Positions 53,697 through 63,293 of a stretch of DNA of 64,000 nucleotides are shown one piece after another (the stretch's first letter is position 1; each line of letters starts with the position of its first letter). The notes beneath the pieces are model-generated. The model worked only from the letters and a program-made list of their open reading frames with translations. It ran no database searches and had not been told where the DNA came from. Made by a program: the position numbers and the translations under genes. Origin of the DNA: Niallia sp. XMNu-256 (lineage in GTDB: Bacteria; Bacillota; Bacilli; Bacillales; Cytobacillaceae); contig NZ_CP137636.1 in assembly GCF_036670015.1 (NCBI RefSeq), positions 1,900,501 through 1,964,500 on the forward strand, read 5' to 3'.

Positions 53697-55016
53697 ACGA
53701 CCATTAACTTAATTTTAATTGCACTATTAATCGCATTAACGGCATTCTTTGTAGCAACTGAGTTTGCTATTGTAAAAGTGCGTACATCACGAATTGATCA
53801 ACTCATTGCTGAAGGAAAAAAAGGAGCCATTGCTGCAAAAAGAGTAACCACTCATTTGGATGAGTATTTATCAGCATGTCAGCTAGGGATCACCGTTACA
53901 GCTTTAGGACTAGGTTGGTTAGGTGAACCGACCGTTGAGAGACTATTACGTCCATTATTTACTTCATTAAATTTAAATGAATCGATCACACATATTCTAT
54001 CCTTTAGTATTGCTTTTGCCTCCGTTACCTTTTTACATGTTGTTATAGGGGAATTAGCTCCAAAAACGGTTGCCATTCAAAAGGCTGAAATGGTCACGTT
54101 GTTATTTGCAAAGCCGATTATTTGGTTCTATAAATTAATGTATCCATTTATTTGGTTATTGAATGGTTCTGCTCGTATTTTAGTAGGAATGTTTGGAATA
54201 AAACCTGCTTCTGAACATGAAGTCGCTCACTCAGAAGAAGAACTCCGAATTCTTTTATCAGAAAGCTATAAGAGCGGGGAAATCAATAAAAATGAATTAA
54301 AGTATGTAAACAATATTTTTGAATTTGATGAACGAACAGCGAGAGAAATTATGGTTCCTCGTACAGAGATCGTTAGTATTTCCATTGATGATCCGATAAG
54401 TGAGGTCCTGAAATTAATCGAAGAAGAAAGCTATACGCGCTACCCTGTAATCAATGGGGATAAGGACCATGTTCTTGGTTTTATCAATGCAAGAGAATTA
54501 TTAACCGCTATTATTAAAAATGGAAAAAGTGATGAAGGGCTGAAATTAGAGTCTTTTATTAATCCAATTATCCATGCAATTGAAGCGATTCCTATCCATG
54601 ATCTATTAGTGAAAATGCAAAAAGAACGAATCCACCTTGCGATTCTAATTGATGAATATGGCGGAACATCTGGTTTAGCTACTGTTGAAGATATCATCGA
54701 AGAAATTGTTGGGGAAATAAGAGATGAATTTGATGAGGATGAAATCCCTGAGATTCGTAAGGTGAAGGAAGATCATTATATTTTAGACGGAAAATTACTG
54801 ATTGAAGATGTTAACAATTTATTAGGAACAAATCTCACCAACGATGAGATTGATACAATTGCCGGGTGGTTCTTAACCCAAAATTTTGATGTAAAAGTAG
54901 GAAGTGAAATTGAATCAGAAGGCTATTTATTCCGAGTACACGAAAATGATGAACATCATATTCAATATTTAGAGGTAAAAAAATTGAAAGAATTTGAGCT
55001 TACTGAAGATAATTAG
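53694..55016 (+). CDS. CNNM/CorC-type (hemolysin C family) transporter
   Basis: The 440-residue protein has a DUF21 membrane domain ([53 protein letters not shown]), paired CBS domains ([33 protein letters not shown]) and a C-terminal CorC_HlyC domain. B. subtilis relatives include MpfA, a magnesium exporter. The start is TTG 53694, whose Shine-Dalgarno is set off by a hairpin, suggesting translational control. Confidence 0.88.
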   Translation: MTTINLILIALLIALTAFFVATEFAIVKVRTSRIDQLIAEGKKGAIAAKRVTTHLDEYLSACQLGITVTALGLGWLGEPTVERLLRPLFTSLNLNESITHILSFSIAFASVTFLHVVIGELAPKTVAIQKAEMVTLLFAKPIIWFYKLMYPFIWLLNGSARILVGMFGIKPASEHEVAHSEEELRILLSESYKSGEINKNELKYVNNIFEFDERTAREIMVPRTEIVSISIDDPISEVLKLIEEESYTRYPVINGDKDHVLGFINARELLTAIIKNGKSDEGLKLESFINPIIHAIEAIPIHDLLVKMQKERIHLAILIDEYGGTSGLATVEDIIEEIVGEIRDEFDEDEIPEIRKVKEDHYILDGKLLIEDVNNLLGTNLTNDEIDTIAGWFLTQNFDVKVGSEIESEGYLFRVHENDEHHIQYLEVKKLKEFELTEDN

Positions 55017-55033
55017 CATCCTTAAAAAAGTGT

Positions 55034-55071
55034 AGCGGTTCTTCTACAAATGGAGAATCGCTTTTTTTTTG
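55034..55071 (+). terminator. Terminator after the CorC-type gene
   Basis: AGCGGTTCT pairs with AGAATCGCT, followed by eight Ts. Confidence 0.8.
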
Positions 55072-55155
55072 CTTATAACGTGGTTAATCTTTATTAAAAA
55101 CAAATTTAATGTATTATGTATAATGGAGAAAAAAATGATATGAGGGAGATATAAA

Positions 55156-55971
55156 ATGGGAGAAATCGATATTATATTGATTATTAAAATGATTATTATT
55201 GGACTTGTTCAAGGTTTTACAGAACCCATTCCTGTGTCATCTAGCGGGCACGTAATGATTGCTAGTGAAATCTTGGGACTAGGTGAACAAGGATTTACTT
55301 TTGCTATATTAACAAATACAGCTTCACTGCTTGCTATTCTTTTTATTTATAGAAAAGATATTGCAAGACTTGCAGTAAATTCATTTCTATTTTTGAAAAC
55401 GAAAAATCTACGTTATAAGAGTGACTTTCGGTTTGTTCTCTTTATCGTCATAGGCACGATTCCAGCGGGGGTTCTTGGGATTTTATTAAGTGACTTTATC
55501 GCAGAAAGTGTTAGCATGACGACGATTGCGGTAATGCTTTTCGTGACCGGGATTGCCTTATGGTTCATACGTAATCTGAAAGGTAAAAAAGATGAAAGTG
55601 ATATCACAATGAAGGATGCTTTTATTGTGGGGTTAGGACAGGCTGTCGCGTTAACACCAGGCATTAGCCGCTCAGGTGCAACCATTATTTCAGCCATTGC
55701 GGTTGGAATGAAACAAGATACAGCCCTTCGATTTTCATTTATGTTATATATTCCTGTGAGCGTTGGAGGAGTGATACTAGGTCTTTCTGATTTTCTCAAT
55801 GAACCGAATAAAGCAGACTTAGCCATTCCATATTTAGCGGCATTTATTGCCACGCTTTTCATGACCTATTTTGCATTGAAATGGTTTATGGGAATTATGA
55901 AAAATGGGAAGCTCGTTTATTTTACCTATTACTGTTTCTTTGTCGGGGCCTTACTACTAATTTTCTTCTAA
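55156..55971 (+). CDS. uppP: Undecaprenyl-diphosphate phosphatase UppP
   Basis: The 271-residue BacA-type enzyme has motif 1 QGFTEPIPVSSSGHVMIAS (the usual form is E-F-L-P-V-S-S-T-G-H) and motif 2 TPGISRSGATI, and eight hydrophobic helices. It recycles undecaprenyl pyrophosphate to the monophosphate lipid carrier for wall synthesis and can give bacitracin tolerance. GAGGGAGATATAAA precedes the ATG. It stands alone, and could relate functionally to the Bce module at 37-41.7 kb. Confidence 0.92.
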   Translation: MGEIDIILIIKMIIIGLVQGFTEPIPVSSSGHVMIASEILGLGEQGFTFAILTNTASLLAILFIYRKDIARLAVNSFLFLKTKNLRYKSDFRFVLFIVIGTIPAGVLGILLSDFIAESVSMTTIAVMLFVTGIALWFIRNLKGKKDESDITMKDAFIVGLGQAVALTPGISRSGATIISAIAVGMKQDTALRFSFMLYIPVSVGGVILGLSDFLNEPNKADLAIPYLAAFIATLFMTYFALKWFMGIMKNGKLVYFTYYCFFVGALLLIFF

Positions 55972-56251
55972 AGTTAATTTATAGCCCATTTCGAACGAAA
56001 AGCCAACTTCTACAGGAGTGGGATGAAAGTGAGATCAAATCAGGCGTGTCTTCAGATACGTTAATGATTTGATTTTTTTTATTTTCTAAGGTATCTTCCA
56101 CTAACCAGTTCGAAAGTTTTTATAATTGAATTAACAAATGCCAAAGCAAGGAATGAGGGGGAATCTTTTAAAAGAGCGTTAATGTTAATGTTATTTTTAT
56201 GAAACAAAAGTTATACTTTCGGTGAATAAAATTTTATTGAGGGAGACGTTT

Positions 56252-56632
56252 ATGGGGAAAACAATTTCTAAATTAAAGTCTAAAGCAAAAAAAGTTAAGC
56301 AAGATATTTTTGTTTTAGTAGAAGCCTACAAACATCCTAAAACACCTTTATTTGTTAAATTATTATCTATTATTATCGTAGCATATGCGTTTAGTCCGAT
56401 TGATTTAATACCTGATTTTATACCTATTTTGGGGTATTTGGACGATATTATCCTTATCCCATTAGGAATCATTATAGTATTGAAATTGGTACCTGATGAT
56501 GTTCTAAAGGAATGTCGTGAAAATGCAGAGAAAGCCGAGAAGGTAAAAAAGAAAAATTGGGTTATCGGAACGATTATAATACTAATTTGGGTAGCCGTTT
56601 TATTTTGGGTCATTACATTATTTTTTAATTAG
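56252..56632 (+). CDS. YkvA family (DUF1232) membrane protein
   Basis: ATG 56252 is chosen, since GAGGGAGACGTTT precedes it. The 126-residue product has the DUF1232 core YAFSPIDLIPDFIPILGYLDD (quoted in part: SPIDLIPDFIP, GYLDD) and a second hydrophobic helix at the C-terminus (IIILIWVAVLFWVITLFF). Small membrane protein of unknown role. Confidence 0.82.
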   Translation: MGKTISKLKSKAKKVKQDIFVLVEAYKHPKTPLFVKLLSIIIVAYAFSPIDLIPDFIPILGYLDDIILIPLGIIIVLKLVPDDVLKECRENAEKAEKVKKKNWVIGTIIILIWVAVLFWVITLFFN

Positions 56633-57033
56633 TTGAGCACAAATGGATTTTAGGCCAAAGGTTTAAATGACAATAAGAAAACCAATAGCTCAAGTGGCCT
56701 TGTTGCGAAACAGGTAACTTAAGGCATATCCCCTATTTTTTATAGAGTTAGTTAAGCAAGAACTAGGGAATTACTATTGGTAACAGAGGATTTATCGTAT
56801 TGGAAACTAAATGGGCCGGTCTCATACTGAGATCTTGCCTTTTTTTTATTAAATCGTATTAATAAACTTAAGAACAAACTGTGAATTTAAATGGTTTTGG
56901 TACCTATTTAAGATCCATGGTCGGTGCAGTTATTGTGGACACCATACACTTATGCAGGTTTCATAGTTTGATGGAAATATAGATTGGTTTGTGTTACCTT
57001 ACTAATAGTTTTTAAAAATAGTAGGTGAATGCA
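56633..57033. other. Intergenic region
   Basis: No gene is seen. It holds a terminator at 56813-56848. The remainder is AT-rich. Confidence 0.35.
56813..56848 (+). terminator. Terminator, GGTCTC/GAGATC type
   Basis: GGTCTC, 6 nt, GAGATC, then TTGCC and eight Ts. A close relative (CACGGTCTC and GGAGATCCTG) is at 57877-57914. Confidence 0.6.
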
Positions 57034-57819
57034 TTGTTAATAAAAAAATTGAAAAAGATAGCTATTATTTGTATAGGTTTTATCTTTGTTATCGGTTTGG
57101 TTGCAGGCTATATTGTAAATAAAAATTGGGTGTATCGATATAAATCAGAATTGGATCATTTTTTCGGAAAAGGTAACTGGGAGTATATATCTAAAGAGAC
57201 GTTAGAGAGTGGGGCCTATTCAGAGTATAATTATTCTAGACATCCAAATTTATCAGGAGAAAGGCCAGGTAAATACAATAAATGGCACATTCGTTATAAC
57301 GAGGGAAATGAAGAAGAAATCTGGACCCTTTCAAATCATGTTTATAAAATTAATAATAATACATATGGACTATTAAGTCCCCGCAAACTTTCTAGTAAAC
57401 AGGCATTGTATTTTGAATTAATGCTTATTTCTTTTGATATACTCAATAAGGAGCTATTTAATGAATTAATTGGAAGTGAACTATCGGAAAAAGAAGCATA
57501 TCCTATTGATGTTTCTATTTATTATAATGGTAAACCAAATCCTAAATTCTATAGTGCTTTGTCTAAAGAAACATGGTTCACAGTAGATCGAGTTACGGTT
57601 GAAAATTATTTATCTAGCGATTTACACGACTTTCATATAAAGATAAGAGCTTTTGACTATAGACTAAATGAATTAACAAATAAAGAAAAACAGAATGTAT
57701 TTAACAGTCTTGAAACCATTGAGAAAAAGGTACTCGATAAGTACGGGGAACATGCAACATTTCGAATTTATTTTGATAAGGAACACCAAGTGGAATATAT
57801 AGACGGAGTGAAGCAATAA
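57034..57819 (+). CDS. Hypothetical membrane-anchored protein (261 aa)
   Basis: TTG 57034 is preferred because AGGTG is 6 nt upstream; GTG 57025 overlaps that site. Residues 1-30 form a basic start and one transmembrane helix (IAIICIGFIFVIGLVAGYIV). The remainder is an extracellular domain rich in Tyr, Asn and charged residues with no Cys, e.g. RYKSELDHFFGKGNWEYIS. I do not recognise the family. It is bounded on both sides by similar terminators. Confidence 0.65.
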   Translation: MLIKKLKKIAIICIGFIFVIGLVAGYIVNKNWVYRYKSELDHFFGKGNWEYISKETLESGAYSEYNYSRHPNLSGERPGKYNKWHIRYNEGNEEEIWTLSNHVYKINNNTYGLLSPRKLSSKQALYFELMLISFDILNKELFNELIGSELSEKEAYPIDVSIYYNGKPNPKFYSALSKETWFTVDRVTVENYLSSDLHDFHIKIRAFDYRLNELTNKEKQNVFNSLETIEKKVLDKYGEHATFRIYFDKEHQVEYIDGVKQ

Positions 57820-57876
57820 CTAAGGGCACTTTCGTTCGCACAGCAGAGAACAACGTATGTGATTTCAAGCTAACTG

Positions 57877-57914
57877 GCACGGTCTCACACGCGGAGATCC
57901 TGTTCCTTTTTTAT
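57877..57914 (+). terminator. Terminator, GGTCTC/GAGATC type
   Basis: CACGGTCTC and GGAGATCCTG with T-run; same family as 56813-56848. Confidence 0.55.
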
Positions 57915-58047
57915 TTAAGACTTGTTTATTTCGTTAGAATTTGCAGCCTATAAGTTGTACTCGGAGTCAATTTCGCGGTAAGCTTTAAAGAGAAAAGAAA
58001 TCCAATAAAGCAACTAATGTAAAGGTAAGCGCATAATAAAAAAGTAT

Positions 58048-58083
58048 ACGTTGAAGTAGCGTTTGTCTACCTCAACGTTTTTA
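58048..58083 (+). terminator. Terminator-like hairpin upstream of pdp
   Basis: ACGTTGAAGTAG pairs with CTACCTCAACGT, followed by TTTTAT. It lies 41 bp before the pdp start and may attenuate pdp. Confidence 0.6.
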
Positions 58084-58124
58084 TAAGAGCTTATAAAATT
58101 AAGTACAAAGGGGTTGATTTTAAG

Positions 58125-59426
58125 TTGAGAATGGTTGATATTATTGAAAAAAAACGGGACGGATTGGAATTGACAAGAGAAGAAATCGAGTTTGCCATTA
58201 AAGGGTACACAGATGGAAGCATCCCTGATTACCAAATGTCGGCTCTTGCCATGGCTATTTATTTTAAAGATATGACCCCTTCTGAACGAGTCCATTTAAC
58301 GATGGCCATGGTGGAATCAGGGGATGTCATTGATCTTTCCTCTATCGAAGGGATTAAAGTGGATAAACATAGTACAGGCGGGGTGGGGGATACGACAACA
58401 CTGATCCTTGCGCCACTTGTTGCATCTGTTGGCGTACCTGTTGCCAAAATGTCTGGTCGAGGACTTGGTCATACAGGAGGCACGATTGATAAATTAGAAT
58501 CGATTGCCGGCTTTCAAGTTGAAATCGATAATGACACTTTTCATCGTTTAATGAACGCAAATCAAGTGGCAGTTGTGGGTCAAAGCGGAAATCTAACCCC
58601 TGCGGATAAGAAATTTTACGGGCTGCGTGATGTGACAGGAACGGTGAACTCAATTCCACTAATTGCTAGTTCGATCATGAGCAAGAAGATTGCGTCAGGA
58701 GCAGATGCCATCGTGTTGGATGTGAAGACAGGCTCAGGTGCTTTTATGAAAAATTTAGAAGATGCAAAGGAATTGGCTCATGCGATGGTGCAAATCGGGA
58801 ATGGGGCTGGGCGTAAAACCATTGCGGTCATTACAGATATGAGTCAACCTTTAGGTTATGCGATTGGAAATGCTTTGGAGGTCAAAGAAGCGATTGATAC
58901 ACTGAATGGAAATGGACCTAAGGATTTACATGAATTATGCCTGACGCTTGGCAGTAAAATGGTTTATCTTGCTGGAAAAGCAGAAAGTTATGATGAAGCG
59001 AGAAAAATGCTAGAGGACGCAATCCATACTGGAAAAGCAATTGAAAAGTTTAAGACCTTTATTGCTGCACAAGGCGGCGATTCTACTGTTGTGGATGATC
59101 CAACAAAACTTCCAACTGCATCTTATACTTTTGAAGTGGAGGCGCAGGAAGATGGAGTCGTTTCAGAAATTATTGCCGACAAGATCGGGGTAGCAGCGAG
59201 TCTATTAGGAGCGGGCCGCATCACAAAAGAGTCTCAAATTGACCTAGCAGTCGGCCTTGTTTTGAGGAAGAAAATCGGTGACAACGTCAAGAAGGGTGAG
59301 TCTCTTGTGACGATTCATAGCAACAAACAGGAAGTAATAGAAGTGAAGAAGCTTATCGATGAAGCCTTCTCCGTTTCACAAAATGAGGTTGAAAGACCCA
59401 CATTAGTTTATGAAGTAATCGATTAG
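58125..59426 (+). CDS. pdp: Pyrimidine-nucleoside phosphorylase
   Basis: The 433-residue enzyme splits uridine, thymidine and deoxyuridine with phosphate. It has [36 protein letters not shown] (the family signature region), [10 protein letters not shown] and the C-terminal alpha/beta domain ending EVID. TTG 58125 gives the usual MRMVDII start, with AAGGGG upstream. In Bacillus it is usually in an operon with deoC, nupC or drm; here it is alone. Confidence 0.95.
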   Translation: MRMVDIIEKKRDGLELTREEIEFAIKGYTDGSIPDYQMSALAMAIYFKDMTPSERVHLTMAMVESGDVIDLSSIEGIKVDKHSTGGVGDTTTLILAPLVASVGVPVAKMSGRGLGHTGGTIDKLESIAGFQVEIDNDTFHRLMNANQVAVVGQSGNLTPADKKFYGLRDVTGTVNSIPLIASSIMSKKIASGADAIVLDVKTGSGAFMKNLEDAKELAHAMVQIGNGAGRKTIAVITDMSQPLGYAIGNALEVKEAIDTLNGNGPKDLHELCLTLGSKMVYLAGKAESYDEARKMLEDAIHTGKAIEKFKTFIAAQGGDSTVVDDPTKLPTASYTFEVEAQEDGVVSEIIADKIGVAASLLGAGRITKESQIDLAVGLVLRKKIGDNVKKGESLVTIHSNKQEVIEVKKLIDEAFSVSQNEVERPTLVYEVID

Positions 59427-59475
59427 AAATTTGCCCCTAACTCAAGATTCTGAGTACTATTTCAGAATAGAAGCG

Positions 59476-59620
59476 GAGGGGTTAACTTCCCGTGAAACTC
59501 TGAAAGTTGAAAACAGACTATTACATCTGCAGCAATGTCTTTGTGACTAGCATCTTGCGAATCTCAGGCTGTCCATCGGTGGGGAAAAGACCCCTCACTG
59601 ATGGAAGTATTACTTTACTC
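59476..59620 (+). repeat. Long dispersed structured repeat, copy 6
   Basis: GGGTTAACTTCCCGTGAAAC, ACAGACTATTACATCTGC, GTGACTAGC, CCATCGGTGGGGA and CCTCACTGATGGAAGTATTAC. More diverged than copies 4 and 5. It lies between pdp and the cold-shock gene. Confidence 0.78.
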
Positions 59621-59789
59621 GAAAAGAAAATTTAAAAAATGATTTGCTTTTTCGTAAGATGTCTGTTATTCTAAGAAAGAATTATTTTTGTTCTTTTTTC
59701 AGATTGAGAATATATTTTGTTTTTCGTCTAAAGTTTTGAGCAAGGATAGTAACATAATGTGTGGAGACTCACACAAGGAGGCAACAATA

Positions 59790-59990
59790 ATGGAACAAGG
59801 TAAAGTTAAATGGTTTAATGCAGAAAAAGGTTTTGGATTCATCGAGCGTGAAGCAGGAGAAGACGTATTCGTACATTTCTCAGCTATCCAAGGCGAAGGC
59901 TTCAAATCTTTAGACGAAGGTCAAAGTGTAACATTTGAAGTTGAACAAGGTCAACGTGGCCCACAAGCTGCAAATGTTCAAAAAGCTTAA
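59790..59990 (+). CDS. Cold-shock protein (CspA/CspB family)
   Basis: ATG 59790 follows AAGGAGGCAACAATA. The 66-residue OB-fold protein carries RNP1 KGFGFIE and RNP2 VFVHFSAI and starts [12 protein letters not shown]. It binds single-stranded RNA and DNA and melts RNA structure. The leader from about 59700 is long and pyrimidine-rich, as is usual in csp genes. Exact paralogue letter not assigned. Confidence 0.95.
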   Translation: MEQGKVKWFNAEKGFGFIEREAGEDVFVHFSAIQGEGFKSLDEGQSVTFEVEQGQRGPQAANVQKA

Positions 59991-60002
59991 TTTAGTAAAT
60001 GG

Positions 60003-60034
60003 CAGACCCTAAGTAAGGGGTCTGTTTTTTTTAT
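60003..60034 (+). terminator. Terminator of the cold-shock gene
   Basis: CAGACCCT pairs with AGGGGTCTG, followed by eight Ts. Confidence 0.9.
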
Positions 60035-60079
60035 TTGTTTTAAGGAGACAGAATTTCCATTTCAAAAGGATACACGGAA

Positions 60080-60113
60080 TAAAAGCCCTACTCATTATGA
60101 ATAGGGCTTTTAC
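60080..60113. terminator. Second terminator-like hairpin
   Basis: AAAAGCCCTA pairs with TAGGGCTTTT. No gene on the minus strand ends here that I can identify. Confidence 0.6.
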
Positions 60114-60623
60114 AACAATCATGAAACACAAATCAGTAATAGTAAAAATGGTAGACTAAGTATAGCACACTGCAGGAGCAATTCCTACTTTAACATGATT
60201 ATAGCTATTCTCTTCTCCAGTTAAGAGGGAGAAAGTATCTAATAGGTCCTTCCTGTTTTCGAAAATGATTACGTAACTAGAAGACGGTTGAATTCTAGTC
60301 GGAGATGATTAAATTGTAAGTATTTCTACTGAATTGTTGAAAAATTCGGGTAACTGTTGAAAAATTCAAGTAACTGTTGCAAAATAATAATTAGACAGTA
60401 TATAAAGCGTTTCAACATCTAAAGATTACAATCGAATTTGCTTGCACAAAACTGAAACCGCATTTTCCACATTTAAGCAAGTGCTACCTTAGACAACCGA
60501 CTAAAATATGGATTGAAGATAGACGGATTAATATGTACTAAGGGTAAAATGAAAAAACTTCCATCCTAGTATCACTCTACTTCTTAGACTACAGTTAAAT
60601 GTCAAATAGAAAGTGGTGTATAG
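60114..60623. other. Upstream region of the aromatic regulator
   Basis: No gene is supported in about 510 bp. It contains the three direct repeats at 60331-60390, and is otherwise AT-rich. Confidence 0.45.
60331..60390 (+). repeat. Three tandem 20-bp direct repeats
   Basis: The units start at 60331, 60351 and 60371 with a strict 20-bp period: GAATTGTTGAAAAATTCGGG, TAACTGTTGAAAAATTCAAG and TAACTGTTGCAAAATAATAA. They lie about 235 bp before the regulator gene. Two helical turns per unit would put three sites on one DNA face, as for a regulator operator. Confidence 0.65.
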
Positions 60624-62510
60624 ATGTTTACGGAATCTCATTTTAATAAAAATCTTCATGTCGAAAACAATGGCTCTCTTTACTTAGGTGACGATCGCTC
60701 CATACTAATTTCTATTTCTGCCTTTAGAACCCTTCGAAAGAATTTAATTCAAAACATTGGAAGTGAAAGAATGAAAGGGTTTTTATTCCGTCATGGCTGG
60801 GAGAATGGACAGGAGGATGCTAACAAAGTATTAAAGAAAAATTTGCAAGACAAAAAAGAAGCCATCTATTATGGTCCGATCCTCCATCGGTTAAGAGGAA
60901 ATGCCGATATTGAGGTTACAGAACTAGAAATGAAGGTAGAGAATGATAAGATATCCGTTCATATGGAAGGAATATGGAAAAATTCCTATGAAGCAGAAGA
61001 ATACATGAGGGGATATGGACAATCTCATTCGTCTGTGTGTTATACACTCATTGGCTACGCCAGTGGCTATTTAACAAAAATATGCAATCAAATGGTAATC
61101 GTTAAAGAGCTTTCGTGTCAAGCAAAAGGAGATCAATTTTGTAGATGGATTGGGAAATCATTGGATTATTGGAATGGAGAAGTAGATGAGGAGCTAAAGC
61201 TTTATCAAGAATCACCCATTGTGGAAGAGTTAGAGTTGACATATGAAAAACTTCTTGAAGAAAAAAGTTGTTTAGAAAAAAGTACAATCATTCATAAGAA
61301 GTTGACGGATGAATTGTTGCAAGGGAATGATTTAACTTCAATTGCAGAAGTTGTTTTTAAAGAAACGGATACTCCAGGAATGATTACAGATGAAAAACAT
61401 CATCCCCTTGCCTATATTGGAATGTCCAGTCTCACAGTAGAAAGCCTCAATGAAGAATTTGTCACCTATTTAATGAAAACGAAAAGGAAATGGAACATAA
61501 ATATAAATGAAACAACTTGTATTCGGATGGAGCATCATACCCGTTTGATCACACCGATCTATTTACAAGGAAAGATAAAAGGATATTGTACATTTATTTA
61601 TATGGACGATCATGTCGAACAGTCGCAATTTCATAAAATGATTTTAGAACGGACCTCTTTAGTGATCTCCCATTACCTGCTCAATGAAGTGACAAAATTT
61701 GAGACAGAACAGCGGATGATGGGAAGCTTTTTTGATGAAATTCTAAGGGGAGATTATTTGGATGAAGAAGAGGTGCTCAGACGTGCAAGTTTTATCCAAG
61801 TCGACCTCTCAGGAAGTTATCGAATGGTGGTTATCCAGTATCGATTGCAACAAAATCTAAAAGAAGAATTTATTTTCCATGAACAACTTTTAAAAGAAAT
61901 AACGAATTACTTTAAAAGTAAAAAGCAAAACATCTTAGTGGGGCATCGAACAAAAAGTGTGATTATGCTGATTCCTACGAGTTATATGACTCATGAAGGA
62001 ATTGAACCATATCTTGAGGATGTATTGGATTATCTCTCAACCCAATTTCCGAAAGTAGTTTTTTATGCCGGAGTGAGCAAACAAACAAATCAAATCGGCA
62101 GGGCAAATGATAGTTATAATGAAGCATTTACTGCCTTACGAATGGCGACAATGAATCATCGCATCATGAAGTTTGATTCACTTGGTATGGTGGGTCCCTT
62201 AATTAATCAAAATAATAAACAAGACATTCGGCTCGTAGCATCAAATTTGCTTGGTGAACTCATTGATCCGTTAACGAATAAAAAACTAGAATTATTGAAA
62301 ACATTGTATCTATTTCTTGCAAATGGAGGCAATCTGGAACAAACCGCAAATGAAAATGCCTTATCACTCAGCGGATTACGGTACCGAATTTCGAAAATAG
62401 AAGAGTTTCTGGGACACAATCTTAGAGACCCATTTTATAACTACCAGATTTATTTAGCGCTGCAGTCATTAATTTTGATCGGTGATTTAGATTTGGATAA
62501 AACTGAATAG
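60624..62510 (+). CDS. Aromatic-sensing regulator: XylR_N and V4R domains with PucR-type HTH
   Basis: The 628-residue protein starts with a XylR-type sensor (about residues 10-115; LISISAFRTLRKNLIQNIG, KGFLFRHGWENGQEDA) and V4R domain (about 120-185; VIVKELSCQAKGDQFCRWIG). A central part looks GAF/CdaR-like, and the end is a PucR C-terminal HTH (LLKTLYLFLANGGNLEQTA, LSGLRYRISKIEEFLGHNL). XylR_N/V4R senses aromatic compounds; here it is joined to PucR rather than to the sigma-54 AAA+ module. It probably activates the meta-pathway genes. TAGAAAGTGGTGTATAG precedes the ATG. Confidence 0.85.
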   Translation: MFTESHFNKNLHVENNGSLYLGDDRSILISISAFRTLRKNLIQNIGSERMKGFLFRHGWENGQEDANKVLKKNLQDKKEAIYYGPILHRLRGNADIEVTELEMKVENDKISVHMEGIWKNSYEAEEYMRGYGQSHSSVCYTLIGYASGYLTKICNQMVIVKELSCQAKGDQFCRWIGKSLDYWNGEVDEELKLYQESPIVEELELTYEKLLEEKSCLEKSTIIHKKLTDELLQGNDLTSIAEVVFKETDTPGMITDEKHHPLAYIGMSSLTVESLNEEFVTYLMKTKRKWNININETTCIRMEHHTRLITPIYLQGKIKGYCTFIYMDDHVEQSQFHKMILERTSLVISHYLLNEVTKFETEQRMMGSFFDEILRGDYLDEEEVLRRASFIQVDLSGSYRMVVIQYRLQQNLKEEFIFHEQLLKEITNYFKSKKQNILVGHRTKSVIMLIPTSYMTHEGIEPYLEDVLDYLSTQFPKVVFYAGVSKQTNQIGRANDSYNEAFTALRMATMNHRIMKFDSLGMVGPLINQNNKQDIRLVASNLLGELIDPLTNKKLELLKTLYLFLANGGNLEQTANENALSLSGLRYRISKIEEFLGHNLRDPFYNYQIYLALQSLILIGDLDLDKTE

Positions 62511-62877
62511 ATGTATAGAATTCTGTCAAAGCCCTCATGCAAAGGGCTTTTTTGCGTTAAAAAAAGTTTATACCAGTTTCGACGATTCCTTCTTGTTTTA
62601 TCGATCAATCTGAAGGAAGAAGCGGGAAAAATGACCTAATCTGATGAAAACTAGCAGATACCTTCTAAAAAACAAAAATTTTTAGAATATTCATGTTATT
62701 GTGCGAATTGGTTAAAATTTGTAATATAAAGATAAGAATTCAACTTCTACATAAATAAAATTCAAATAATTCAATTAAAGAGTGACCGATGCTAATCAAC
62801 TATTTTTCTATTATTTGAATGTAGAAATGAAAACGTTTTTATTCGTTTTCAGTAAAAGAGTGAAAGGAGTCTCGATC
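62511..62877. other. Intergenic region before the tautomerase
   Basis: It contains the regulator terminator (62528-62553), then AT-rich sequence without a gene. The frame upstream of ATG 62878 is open but has no ribosome site before it. Confidence 0.4.
62528..62553 (+). terminator. Terminator of the aromatic regulator
   Basis: AAAGCCCT pairs with AGGGCTTT, followed by TTTTT. Confidence 0.85.
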
Positions 62878-63090
62878 ATGCCATTTATCCAAATCAATAT
62901 AGTAGAAGGGCGTTCGCCCGAGAAAAAGGAAAAATTAATTGCAGAAGTATCTGAGTTAGTATCAGATGTGTTAGAGGCACCGCTTGAAAGTGTTCGTGTC
63001 ATGATACAGGAAATGCAACCAGAACATTGGGGAATTGCTGGAGAATCCGTGAAGAAAAAACGCTCTCAGGCCAATCAAACGATAAAGTGA
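62878..63090 (+). CDS. dmpI: 4-oxalocrotonate tautomerase
   Basis: AAAGGAGTCTCGATC sets the start at ATG 62878, so that Pro follows Met; after Met removal Pro1 is the catalytic base. Arg 11 (VEGRSPEKK) and Arg in ESVRVMIQEM match the family. It isomerises 2-hydroxymuconate to 2-oxo-3-hexenedioate, the substrate of the decarboxylase at 49.7 kb. It is 70 residues, about 8 longer than usual: the tail RSQANQTIK ends at a TGA that is part of the dispersed repeat next to it. Confidence 0.9.
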   Translation: MPFIQINIVEGRSPEKKEKLIAEVSELVSDVLEAPLESVRVMIQEMQPEHWGIAGESVKKKRSQANQTIK

Positions 63091-63178
63091 AACTTCCATC
63101 AGTGGGGGATTTCTTTCACCCCCCCACTGATGGTTAGTTGAACCAATCGGAGCTTTTACGGGCAGTTGATCCCCCGCC
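63086..63178 (-). repeat. Long dispersed structured repeat, short form, reversed
   Basis: On the minus strand it reads GGGGGATCAACTGCCCGTAAA, then TTCAACTAACCATCAGTGGG and CCCACTGATGGAAGTTTCAC. The tautomerase stop codon (63088-63090) is inside its last block. Closest to the short form at 42679. Confidence 0.82.
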
Positions 63179-63293
63179 TATCTTCTTTTATTATACTTAG
63201 AATTTTGTGGTGGAGGTCTTACTGCCCATTAAGCCTGATAAACTCGTGAAATACATTTAAATTAATAGATTGATATGAAATGGAGGAAACAAG

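Larger units (their letters stand above)
57820..58124. other. Intergenic region with two terminator-like hairpins
   Basis: One hairpin is at 57877-57914 (behind the hypothetical gene), one at 58048-58083. No gene is seen. Confidence 0.4.

Noticed and set aside
55413-55862. 149-aa minus-strand ORF opposite uppP
   Set aside because: Shadow of the conserved uppP frame; no ribosome site or family character.
60331-60390. Plasmid or phage origin iterons, or a CRISPR array
   Set aside because: Only three contiguous 20-bp units with no spacers and no Rep or Cas gene nearby; an operator array is the simpler reading.
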